Position numbers and translations under genes: made by a program | Assembly: GCA_031177735.1 (NCBI GenBank) | Contig: JAPSKJ010000189.1 | Span: 1-5,162 of the forward strand | Direction of reading: 5' to 3' | Source of the DNA: Nocardioides sp. | GTDB taxonomy: Bacteria; Actinomycetota; Actinomycetes; Propionibacteriales; Nocardioidaceae | Length of the DNA stretch: 5,162 bases | In this document: positions 1 to 5,162 of the stretch, piece after piece | How positions within the stretch are numbered: position 1 is the stretch's first letter | Layout of the letters: every line of letters begins with the position of its first letter | Notes under the pieces: model-generated | Told to the model about the DNA's origin: nothing | The model's database searches: none | The model's input: the letters and a program-made list of their open reading frames with translations, nothing else

Positions 1-178
1 CCTGACCGATGCCGGCGACGCGCCGGAAGGACCCCGGTGCCCTTCGGTCCGACCCGATGACCGGCTGGTTGCCGATACCGGAGTCGTTGTCTAAGGGGGC
101 CGGGGCCCTTCCGTGCCCGCTCTCGAGGGGCGGACCGACCTCCGCGAACCGTCGCGGGCCAGACCTCTGGCTGAGCAT
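1..178 (-). CDS. Possible partial ORF running off the left edge (weak)
   Basis: From an ATG at 178-176 the minus strand stays open for 59 codons to the window edge. In-frame GTG and TTG codons also lie just upstream, and an in-frame stop at 274-272 bounds the frame. Roughly 85% of its third codon positions are G or C, which is compatible with actinobacterial coding, and the end of the visible translation (including DNDSGIGNQPVIGSD) looks less low-complexity than a typical shadow. Against it, the ATG has a GGGAG directly abutting it rather than a properly spaced ribosome site, I recognise no family, and chance open frames are common at this GC content. It points the same way as the kdd-kal operon but is about 220 bases beyond kal and separated by two hairpins, so it would probably be a separate transcription unit. 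No function is proposed. Confidence 0.18.
   Translation of the reverse strand, partial: MLSQRSGPRRFAEVGPPLESGHGRAPAPLDNDSGIGNQPVIGSDRRAPGSFRRVAGIGQ
35..116. repeat. Pair of GC-rich near-repeats, each dyad-like
   Basis: Positions 35-50 and 101-116 match at 13 of 16 bases (shared core GCCCTTC), 66 bp apart. The first copy sits in an inverted repeat, GGACC at 29-33 with GGTCC at 46-50. The second sits in another, AAGGG at 93-97 with CCCTT at 106-110. Paired GGACC...CCTTCGGTCC-type dyads resemble response-regulator boxes of the DevR/DosR kind in actinobacterial promoters, but that comparison is from memory and the match is imperfect. The second copy could equally be a short GC hairpin. They may belong to the promoter of a gene outside the window. 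Confidence 0.25.
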
Positions 179-242
179 CTCCCGCAACACGGCCACTCGG
201 ACGTCGGTCCACCGACCACGATCTGCACGAGCGAACCGGGTC

Positions 243-272
243 AGATTGGTGCGCCGGGCACTGTCTCGTCAA
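243..272 (-). promoter_or_regulatory. Weak promoter-like pair on the minus strand
   Basis: Reading the minus strand, TTGACG (272-267) is followed after 18 bases by CAATCT (248-243). The first is a good -35 hexamer match. The second keeps only the A at position 2 and T at position 6 of a -10 hexamer. It lies immediately past the 279-314 hairpin and upstream of the doubtful left-edge frame, which is where a promoter for that frame would be expected. The match is weak enough to arise by chance. Confidence 0.15.
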
Positions 273-278
273 CCACCT

Positions 279-314
279 CCTGACCTGGGCAAACGTGTGT
301 TCTCCCAGGTCAGG
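279..314. terminator. Perfect 11-bp inverted repeat (hairpin)
   Basis: CCTGACCTGGG at 279-289 is the exact reverse complement of CCCAGGTCAGG at 304-314, with a 14-base loop. In RNA from either strand this forms a stable GC-rich stem. Neither side has an immediate U-run, so it is not a classical intrinsic terminator, although stems lacking a U-tract are commonly proposed as terminators in actinobacteria. It lies 82 bases beyond the kal stop and is the second hairpin met by transcripts leaving the operon. An alternative is an operator or RNA-processing element, since its left arm abuts a TTGACG hexamer. The symmetry is certain; the function is inferred. Confidence 0.45.
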
Positions 315-362
315 CGGGGCGTGCGTGACAGGTCCCCTTTTGGAGGGAAATCGAGCGATCGA

Positions 363-386
363 CGGCGTGTTGCCCAAGACACGCCG
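363..386 (-). terminator. Probable terminator hairpin after kal
   Basis: CGGCGTGT at 363-370 and ACACGCCG at 379-386 are perfect reverse complements, giving an 8-bp GC-rich stem with an 8-base loop. The stem begins 10 bases after the kal stop codon, the usual place for an operon-end terminator. On the minus strand it is followed by TCGATCGCTCGATTTCCC, with only a short T-run about 12 bases past the stem, so any termination would be of the U-poor kind. It marks the likely 3' end of the kdd-kamD-kamE-kal transcript. Confidence 0.55.
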
Positions 387-396
387 CCTTCATGCG

Positions 397-795
397 CTAT
401 TGCGGCGGGACGACGACCGTCCCGGTCGCCCGGGTCGCCACGATCGGCGGGTCGAGGAGTGCGGCCGCACCGGGCTGGTGAGGGGCCGGCTCGCCGCGTG
501 CGACGACGTGCAGCTCGAAGGCCAAGGTCCGCGAGCGGTTGCCCGCCGCGGTCAGCGTGCACCGAGCCTCCACGACGTCCCCGGCCCGCACCGGCGCCAG
601 GAACTGCACGTCGGCGTAGGAGGCGAACAGGCCCTCGTCGCCGTCGGTGCGGATGCACATCTCGGTCGCCACGTCTCCGAACAGCGCGAGTCCGAACGCA
701 CCGTCCACCAAGCCGCCGGCGTAGTGGGCGTGGCCGTAGGAGACGTAGCGGCGGTGCGTCACGGTCGTGCCGACCAGCTCAGTGGCACCGCTCAT
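397..795 (-). CDS. kal: 3-aminobutyryl-CoA ammonia-lyase (Kal), hotdog fold
   Basis: This 132-residue protein is expected to remove ammonia from L-3-aminobutyryl-CoA to give crotonyl-CoA, the last dedicated step of lysine fermentation, in the cytoplasm. It looks like a small single-domain hotdog protein. Near residues 20-45 is YGHAHYAGGLVDGAFGLALF, followed by GDVATE (40-45), DGDEGLFASY (51-60) and VQFLAPVRAGDVVEA (63-77). The last segment is typical of acyl-CoA-handling hotdog enzymes, and the whole resembles the Kal family as I remember it from Fusobacterium and Clostridium. The ATG at 795-793 overlaps the kamE stop in an ATGA junction, so translation is probably coupled; the ribosome site is weak (GGCGGTG). 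It is last in the operon and followed after 10 bases by a hairpin. The alternative is a generic hotdog thioesterase or dehydratase; the neighbouring genes strongly favour Kal. Active-site residues were not assigned. Confidence 0.87.
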   Translation of the reverse strand: MSGATELVGTTVTHRRYVSYGHAHYAGGLVDGAFGLALFGDVATEMCIRTDGDEGLFASYADVQFLAPVRAGDVVEARCTLTAAGNRSRTLAFELHVVARGEPAPHQPGAAALLDPPIVATRATGTVVVPPQ

Positions 796-1556
796 GCCGG
801 CACCGCCGCGAGCCGGTGGACGAGGAACGACGCGACCTCCGCCGGCGTGGTGCCGCGGCCGAAGACCTTGTCGACACCGAGCTCGGCCGCGGCCGATGCG
901 TCGAATCGGGGGCCGCCCACGACCAGGAGCGGCGTGCGGCCCTCGCCGTACTCCTCGCGGAAGGCTGCGGACATCGCTCGCGTGTTGAGCAGGTGGGCGT
1001 CGCGCTGGGTGACGACCTGGGAGACCAGGACCGCGTCGGCCTCCTCCTCGCGAGCCCGCCGGACCAGGTCGGCGATGTCGACCTGCGAGCCCAGGTTGAC
1101 CACCTTGATCTCGCGGTAGTACTCCAGCCCCTTCTCCCCAGCGAAGCCCTTGATGTTGAGGATCGCGTCGATGCCGACCGTGTGCGCATCGGTGCCGATG
1201 CAGGCGCCGACGACGGTCAGCCGTCGGCGCAGGGCCTGCTTGATCGCGGCGTTGGCCTCCTTGGGCGTGAGGAGCGGATAGTCGCGCTCCTGCACCTGCA
1301 CCTGGTCGGTGTCGACGAGGTGACTGACCCGGCCGTAGACGACGAAGAAGGTGAAGCCGCTTGGCCCGTCTTCCTGGCCGATGGGCTTGGCGTGCACGAC
1401 CATTGCCGGGTCGAGCCCCATCTTGGTCGCCAGCTGGTGCGCGGCTCCCTCCGCCAGCTTCATCTCGCTCTCGGTCCGTGAGGCCAGCGGCAGGGTGAAG
1501 CTCAGCTGCACCATGCCGTCGCCGGTGGTGTCGCCGTAGGGGCGGACGATGGTCAT
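792..1556 (-). CDS. kamE: Lysine 5,6-aminomutase beta subunit, B12-binding (KamE)
   Basis: This 254-residue subunit carries the adenosylcobalamin domain of lysine 5,6-aminomutase, which with KamD shifts the terminal amino group of beta-lysine (or D-lysine) to the neighbouring carbon. An N-terminal dimerisation-type segment (about 1-110) precedes a Rossmann-like B12 domain with the DxHxxG motif at D123-A-H125-T-V-G128. H125 would be the lower cobalt ligand. K136 in ILNIKG lies 11 residues later, the same spacing as His133/Lys144 of the clostridial beta subunit, where the lysine forms the aldimine with PLP. Further B12-fold signatures are VLVSQVV (176-182) and LLVVGG (210-215). Length is close to the roughly 260 residues of the family. 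The ATG overlaps the kamD stop by four bases, and GAGGAGGA at 1570-1563 gives an excellent ribosome site with a 6-base spacer. Ornithine 4,5-aminomutase is the nearest alternative, but its large subunit is built differently and the context is lysine. Confidence 0.95.
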   Translation of the reverse strand: MTIVRPYGDTTGDGMVQLSFTLPLASRTESEMKLAEGAAHQLATKMGLDPAMVVHAKPIGQEDGPSGFTFFVVYGRVSHLVDTDQVQVQERDYPLLTPKEANAAIKQALRRRLTVVGACIGTDAHTVGIDAILNIKGFAGEKGLEYYREIKVVNLGSQVDIADLVRRAREEEADAVLVSQVVTQRDAHLLNTRAMSAAFREEYGEGRTPLLVVGGPRFDASAAAELGVDKVFGRGTTPAEVASFLVHRLAAVPA

Positions 1557-3121
1557 CGGGCGTCCTCCTCGAGCAGGTCGGCGGCGGGGTTGACGTAGGC
1601 GGGTGACTTCCGAGCCACTCCATCGAGTCCCTTGCCGGCATCGGCGGGCCGGCGCATCAGCCCGAAGGTGCCGTCGGCGATGGCGTCGAGCAGACCCCGG
1701 TCGTGCTCGAGGATCCGCTCCAGCAGGTCGACGGCCTCGCCCAGCACCCGGTCGGCCCGCTGGGCGATGAAGCCGTCGGGAGCGGGGTGGAAGTCCTCGT
1801 GCAGCCGGCCGGCGGCGTCGAGCACGTAGCGGACGTTCTGCAGGGCCAGGTCGCGGTCGGAGAGCCAGGGGGTGACCACCGCCTCGGTCATCATCCCGAC
1901 CAGCAGGATGCCCTGCCCGGTCAGCGCGCCGGCGAGGTTGAAGAACCCGTCGAGCAGGTAGCCGCGGAAGACGTCACCGGTCATGTGCCGGGTCGGCGGC
2001 ATCCACTTCAACGGTGCCTCGGGGAACAGCTCGCGGGCCAGCAGCGCATGGGCGAGCTCGAGCCGGAAGGAGTCGGGAAGGTCGGGATCGATCTCGAAGG
2101 CGTGGCCCAGCCCGAGCTGCCAGTCCGCGAGACCGGCCTCCTTGGCGAAGTACTCGTTGAGCAGCTGGCTCACGGTGACGGTGTGCGCGGCCTCGACCGC
2201 GTCGGCGGTGGTGAGGTAGTTGTCCTCGCCGGTGTTGATGATGATCCCGGCGCGGGCATGGACCTGCCGGCTGAACCGCTGGTCGACGAAGGTGCGCACC
2301 GGGTTGATGTCGCGGAAGAGGATCCCGTACATCGAGTCGTTGAGCATCATGTCGAGTCGCTCGAGGCCCGCGAGGGTGGCGATCTCGGGCATGCACAGCC
2401 CGGAGGCGTAGTTGGTCAACCGCACGTAGCGACCCAGCTGCCGGCTGGACTCGTCCAGCGCGGCCCGCATCAGCCGGAAGTTCTCCTGGGTGGCGTAGGT
2501 GCCGGCGAACCCCTCGCGCGTCGCGCCCTCGGGCACGTAGTCGAGCAGGCTCTGCCCGGTCGACCGGATCACCGCGATCACGTCGGCGCCCGCGCGCGCC
2601 GCCGCCTGTGCCTGCGGGATGTCCTCGTGGATGTCACCGGTGGCGACGATCAGGTAGATCCACGGTTGACGCGGTGCGTCGCCCCAGCGGGTGATCAACC
2701 GCTCCCGTTCGGTACGCCGCCGGTCGATGGTCCGGATCCCGCGCGCCACGTCGCGGCGGGCGGCGCGGGCCGCCCGCTGGGCGTCCTTGCCCTCCGGGAG
2801 GCGGAACCGCACCGACCCGGCCGCTGCCTTCTGGGCGAGCACCTGCAGGTCCTCCCCCGCGCCGCGGGCGAGTGCGTCCCACACCGGGAGCGCGACGCCG
2901 TGCTCCAGCCCGACGTCGGCGCGGACGGCATCGGCCAGCCGGTTGACCCACGGAGTGCCGTCCGCGTCGGCACCGGTGAGGCCGGCCAGGCGGAGCGTCG
3001 CCCGCTCGACCGACACGGTGGTGTGGTCCTGCGCGAGTCGGACGATCGGCCGGCCGACCTTGCGGGCCAGGGAGCGGGCGCGGCGTACTGTCGCGGGGTC
3101 GAGGTGGAGCTTGCCGGGCAT
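1553..3121 (-). CDS. kamD: Lysine 5,6-aminomutase alpha subunit, PLP-binding (KamD)
   Basis: This 522-residue catalytic subunit forms the TIM-barrel of lysine 5,6-aminomutase, converting L-beta-lysine to 3,5-diaminohexanoate with PLP and adenosylcobalamin supplied across the KamE interface. Clear segments are WIYLIVATGDIHEDIPQAQA (154-173), VIRSTGQSLLDYVPEG (184-199), LTNYASGLCMPEIA (235-248), LNDSMYGILFRDIN (260-273), IINTGEDNYLTTADAV (294-309) and LKWMPPTRHMTGD (371-383). Residues I recall as contacting PLP or substrate in the Acetoanaerobium sticklandii enzyme (Arg184, Ser189, Ser238, Tyr263, Arg268, Asp298, Lys370) fall on R186, S191, S240, Y265, R270, D300 and K372 here, a constant offset of two, so the active site looks intact. 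Family length is about 516. The ATG at 3121 lies one base after the kdd stop and has GGGAGG (3134-3129) seven bases upstream. The frame stays open further upstream but only as antisense-free overlap with kdd, which I reject as coding. Confidence 0.96.
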   Translation of the reverse strand: MPGKLHLDPATVRRARSLARKVGRPIVRLAQDHTTVSVERATLRLAGLTGADADGTPWVNRLADAVRADVGLEHGVALPVWDALARGAGEDLQVLAQKAAAGSVRFRLPEGKDAQRAARAARRDVARGIRTIDRRRTERERLITRWGDAPRQPWIYLIVATGDIHEDIPQAQAAARAGADVIAVIRSTGQSLLDYVPEGATREGFAGTYATQENFRLMRAALDESSRQLGRYVRLTNYASGLCMPEIATLAGLERLDMMLNDSMYGILFRDINPVRTFVDQRFSRQVHARAGIIINTGEDNYLTTADAVEAAHTVTVSQLLNEYFAKEAGLADWQLGLGHAFEIDPDLPDSFRLELAHALLARELFPEAPLKWMPPTRHMTGDVFRGYLLDGFFNLAGALTGQGILLVGMMTEAVVTPWLSDRDLALQNVRYVLDAAGRLHEDFHPAPDGFIAQRADRVLGEAVDLLERILEHDRGLLDAIADGTFGLMRRPADAGKGLDGVARKSPAYVNPAADLLEEDAR

Positions 3122-3122
3122 C

Positions 3123-4172
3123 TCAGTGCCTCCCGTCGAAGAGGGCCCGCACGCCGGGGCTGCGGCGGAACAGGTCGAGGGCGTAGGACGCGTGGCCGGG
3201 CACGTAGCCGTTGCCGATGACCATCTCGACGTCGGCAGCCACGCCCTCGGCGCCCAGCGCGGCCGCGGAGAAGCTGGTCGCCATCGAGAAGAAGATGATC
3301 GTGCCGCCCTCGGCCGTGGCCAGGATGCTGCCTCCCTCGCAACCCGGCACGTCGACGCAGACGACGGTGACGTCGGCCGGGCCGCCGGCCTTCTCCACCG
3401 AGTCGCGCAGGGCGAGCGGGTCGCGGGCATCGGCGAGCACCACCTCGTCGGCGAGGCCGCTGGCGCGCAGCCGGTCGGCCTCCGCCGGGGAGGGCACGAC
3501 GCCGATCAGGTGGCGGGCACCGGCGTCGCGGGCGGCGGCCAGCGACAGCGAGCCCGACTTGCCGCCGCCGCCGATCACCGCGACGACCGGCTCGCGACGG
3601 TGCTCGACCATCCTCCTGGTCAGCGCCGGGGCGCCGCACACGTCCATGACCGCCAGCGCCAGGTCCGGGGGCAGGTCATCGGGCAGGACCGCGGCGATGG
3701 AGCGGCCGAAGAGGATGGCGTGGCCGTCGCACGGCACCTGCTCGCTGAGTCCGTCCCAGCGCGCGAGACCGTCATCGACCACCAGCGGGGTGAGCGTGAG
3801 GGAGACCAACGTCGCGATCCGGTCGCCGGCGGTGAGGCCCAGTGGTGACTCGGGGCCGACCTGCTCCACCGTGCCCAGCAGCATCCCGCCGGAACCCGTC
3901 TCAGGGTTCTGCATCTTTCCCCGGGCGGCGATGATCTCGAGGACGGCCGCGCGGATGGCGCCGCCGTCGACGGCGCCGTCGGATGCGGTGTGGACCCGCC
4001 GCAGCTGGCGGTAGGAGGCGGCGTCGAGGTTGAGCCGCTCCACCCGCACGCGGACCTCGTCGGGCCAGATCTCCGGCCGCGCGTCCAACCGCCGAGCGGC
4101 CTGCGGCAGCACGAGCGGGCGGTCGCGAACCCGGTGCAGACCGAGCGGATCGCTGGAAACAGTGGTGTGCAT
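3123..4172 (-). CDS. kdd: L-erythro-3,5-diaminohexanoate dehydrogenase (Kdd)
   Basis: This 349-residue enzyme should oxidatively deaminate 3,5-diaminohexanoate to 3-keto-5-aminohexanoate with NAD(P)+, releasing ammonia. The N-terminal part (about 1-175) has a medium-chain-dehydrogenase-like layout including GKMQNPETGSGGMLLG (85-100) and GLTAGDRIATLVSLT (112-126). A Rossmann domain follows, with the nucleotide-binding turn VVAVIGGGGKSG (196-207) after the segment VMDVCGAPALTRRMV (175-189). Near the C terminus is TIIFFSMATSFSAAALGAEG (291-310). These segments match my memory of the Kdd family, whose members are about 345 residues. I chose the ATG at 4172 (MHTTVSS) because AAGGA at 4184-4180 lies seven bases upstream. 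The in-frame ATG at 4190 would add six residues but has no suitable ribosome site. It is first in a four-gene operon, with kamD starting one base after its stop. The cofactor preference (NAD or NADP) was not determined. Confidence 0.93.
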   Translation of the reverse strand: MHTTVSSDPLGLHRVRDRPLVLPQAARRLDARPEIWPDEVRVRVERLNLDAASYRQLRRVHTASDGAVDGGAIRAAVLEIIAARGKMQNPETGSGGMLLGTVEQVGPESPLGLTAGDRIATLVSLTLTPLVVDDGLARWDGLSEQVPCDGHAILFGRSIAAVLPDDLPPDLALAVMDVCGAPALTRRMVEHRREPVVAVIGGGGKSGSLSLAAARDAGARHLIGVVPSPAEADRLRASGLADEVVLADARDPLALRDSVEKAGGPADVTVVCVDVPGCEGGSILATAEGGTIIFFSMATSFSAAALGAEGVAADVEMVIGNGYVPGHASYALDLFRRSPGVRALFDGRH

Positions 4173-4179
4173 AAGGAAA

Positions 4180-4184
4180 TCCTT
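4180..4184 (-). promoter_or_regulatory. Ribosome binding site deciding the kdd start
   Basis: On the minus strand AAGGA (4184-4180) sits seven bases before the ATG at 4172 and favours that codon over the in-frame ATG at 4190. The site is one arm of a short dyad (AAGGA at 4173-4177 and TCCTT at 4180-4184 on the plus strand, two bases apart). The loop is too small for a stable hairpin, so RNA masking is unlikely. Confidence 0.65.
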
Positions 4185-4221
4185 CGGCATGTCAGTGGAT
4201 TTGCCGGATGATCTCCTCCTA

Positions 4222-4232
4222 CTCTGGCAGAG
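4222..4232. promoter_or_regulatory. Candidate operator: 5-1-5 palindrome midway between kdd and kamA
   Basis: CTCTG (4222-4226), one central G, and CAGAG (4228-4232) form a perfect inverted repeat centred at 4227, within three bases of the midpoint of the divergent intergenic region. That is a natural place for a regulator controlling both transcription units. The symmetry is certain. A regulatory role is inferred from position only, no regulator gene is in the window, and an 11-bp palindrome can occur by chance. Confidence 0.3.
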
Positions 4233-4267
4233 CGTGATCTGTCCCACAACCGACACGCCCGCGACCC

Positions 4268-4272
4268 AGGAG
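4268..4272 (+). promoter_or_regulatory. Ribosome binding site of kamA
   Basis: AGGAG at 4268-4272 lies four bases before the ATG at 4277. An in-frame TGA at 4235-4237 excludes starts further upstream, so this site together with that stop fixes the kamA start within a narrow window. Confidence 0.6.
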
Positions 4273-4276
4273 CGCC

Positions 4277-5162
4277 ATGACTTCCGTGCATGCTCGACCC
4301 GACCAGGTCCCCCCACGCCCGCGTGCGTCGGGACAGCCCTACGCCTACTCCCAGCCGCCGCTGGTCGAGCCCGACTGGACGCGCTTCCCCGGCTGGCGCG
4401 AGGTGAGCGCGGAGCAGTGGCGAGACGCCCAGTGGCAGCGCGTGCACTGCGTCCGCAACCTCAAGCAGCTGCGGGCGCTGATGGGCGACCTGCTCGACGA
4501 GCGCTTCTACGCCGACCTCGAGCGCGACCAGGCCGAGCGCGCCACCATGTCGATGCTGGTCCCCCCGCAGATGCTGAACACGATGGTCCCCGACGGCGCA
4601 CCGGGCGGCCTCGCGTTCACCGAGGCGTTCTACGCCGACCCGGTGCGGCGCTACATGATCCCTGTCCTCACCGACCGGCGCACCGACTGGCCCTCGCACC
4701 CACACGCCACCCGCGACTCTCTGCACGAGCACGACATGTGGGTGGCCGAGGGGCTCACCCACCGCTATCCCACCAAGGTGCTCGCCGAGCTGCTGCCCAC
4801 CTGTCCGCAGTACTGCGGGCACTGCACCCGGATGGACCTGGTCGGCAACTCGACACCGGCCGTGGAGAAGCTCAAGTTCGCCGGCAAGCCGGCCGACCGC
4901 CACACCGACATGCTCGACTACCTGCGCCGGACCCCGCAGGTGCGGGACGTGGTGGTCAGCGGCGGAGACGTGGCCAACCTGCCCTGGCCTCGGCTGGAGG
5001 ACTTCCTCACCCAGCTGCTCGAGATCGACAACATCCGTGACATCCGGCTCGCCACGAAGGCGTTGATCGGTCTGCCGCAGCACTGGCTGCAGCCCGAGGT
5101 CGTCGACGGTGTCGGCCGCGTCGCGGCGCTGGCACGTTCGCGCGGGGTGAGCCTGGCCATCC
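4277..5162 (+). CDS. kamA: Lysine 2,3-aminomutase, radical SAM (KamA), 3' end missing
   Basis: The first 295 codons of a KamA-family radical-SAM aminomutase are visible; the gene runs off the right edge. The enzyme would convert L-lysine to L-beta-lysine using a [4Fe-4S] cluster, S-adenosylmethionine and PLP, feeding KamDE. An N-terminal part (1-155) rich in Pro, Arg and Trp includes FPGWREVSAEQWRDAQWQ (37-54). The family hallmark LTHRYP (160-165) leads into the cluster motif C176-PQY-C180-GH-C183-T-R. R185 corresponds to Arg134 of the clostridial enzyme, which binds the substrate carboxylate. VVVSGGD (225-231) is the usual second glycine-rich segment. The cluster lies about 50 residues later than in Clostridium subterminale (C125), so the N terminus is longer. 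The PLP lysine and substrate-binding aspartates lie beyond the window. Glutamate 2,3-aminomutase is possible by sequence alone, but the adjacent lysine pathway favours lysine as substrate. Confidence 0.88.
   Translation, partial: MTSVHARPDQVPPRPRASGQPYAYSQPPLVEPDWTRFPGWREVSAEQWRDAQWQRVHCVRNLKQLRALMGDLLDERFYADLERDQAERATMSMLVPPQMLNTMVPDGAPGGLAFTEAFYADPVRRYMIPVLTDRRTDWPSHPHATRDSLHEHDMWVAEGLTHRYPTKVLAELLPTCPQYCGHCTRMDLVGNSTPAVEKLKFAGKPADRHTDMLDYLRRTPQVRDVVVSGGDVANLPWPRLEDFLTQLLEIDNIRDIRLATKALIGLPQHWLQPEVVDGVGRVAALARSRGVSLAI

Larger units (their letters stand above)
1..396. other. Left-flank region without a convincing gene
   Basis: This stretch follows the end of the kal operon (kal stops at 397) and runs to the window edge. 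Its codon-position composition is less regular than that of the genes to the right, and no translated frame gave a family I recognise. What can be seen is two strong inverted repeats (363-386 and 279-314), a pair of related GC-rich near-repeats (35-50 and 101-116), a weak promoter-like pair on the minus strand (243-272) and a frame open to the left edge on the minus strand from an ATG at 178. The long plus-strand frame starting at position 9 continues far into the antisense of kal and kamE, so I treat it as a GC-rich shadow. The most economical reading is an operon terminator region followed by the start, or the regulatory zone, of a neighbouring gene mostly outside the window. Confidence 0.5.
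4173..4276. promoter_or_regulatory. Divergent kdd/kamA intergenic promoter region
   Basis: These 104 bases separate the kdd operon (leftward) from kamA (rightward) and must hold or lie within both promoters unless kdd is transcribed from elsewhere. I could not find a clear -35/-10 pair for either direction. TACTCT at 4220-4225 is a possible -10 for kamA, and TTGCCG at 4201-4206 is -35-like but only 13 bases away, which is too close. A strong ribosome-site-like AGGAGGAGAT lies on the minus strand at 4220-4211 with no start codon at a useful distance. TGATCT occurs at 4209-4214 and 4235-4240, flanking the central palindrome. The region is too short for a full cobalamin riboswitch, and no B12-box was recognised, even though KamDE needs B12. 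Confidence 0.6.

Overview
The window is GC-rich with a strong G/C preference at third codon positions, gene starts with good purine Shine-Dalgarno sites and ATGA-type stop/start overlaps. The codon use and protein style suggest a high-GC actinobacterium, perhaps near Nocardioides/Propionibacteriales; the genus is an inference only. Most of the sequence is a lysine-fermentation (3,5-diaminohexanoate pathway) gene cluster, a pathway best known from Clostridium, Acetoanaerobium and Fusobacterium.

Layout. Bases 1-396 hold no gene I can support firmly. They contain two GC-rich hairpins (363-386 and 279-314) just downstream of the operon end, a pair of related GC-rich near-repeats close to the left edge, and a weak partial reading frame running off the left edge on the minus strand. 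Bases 397-4172 are one tightly packed minus-strand operon, in transcription order: kdd (3,5-diaminohexanoate dehydrogenase), kamD and kamE (the two subunits of B12/PLP-dependent lysine 5,6-aminomutase) and kal (3-aminobutyryl-CoA ammonia-lyase, hotdog fold). Bases 4173-4276 are a 104-bp divergent intergenic region. From 4277 to the right edge runs the start of kamA on the plus strand, a radical-SAM lysine 2,3-aminomutase cut off by the window.

How the genes work together. KamA converts L-lysine to L-beta-lysine (3,6-diaminohexanoate). KamDE moves the terminal amino group to give 3,5-diaminohexanoate. Kdd oxidatively deaminates this to 3-keto-5-aminohexanoate. The next enzyme, Kce (which uses acetyl-CoA to release acetoacetate and 3-aminobutyryl-CoA), is not in the window. 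Kal then removes ammonia from 3-aminobutyryl-CoA to give crotonyl-CoA. Four of the five core steps are therefore encoded within about 5 kb. Catalytic or cofactor residues remembered from the clostridial enzymes are present in KamD and KamE. The visible part of KamA keeps the CxxxCxxC cluster motif but has divergent surroundings.

The system is not new as a pathway. Points worth a second look are its presence in an apparently actinobacterial genome, the divergent KamA, the missing kce and reactivating factor, the central palindrome in the divergent promoter region, and the hairpin-rich region after kal.
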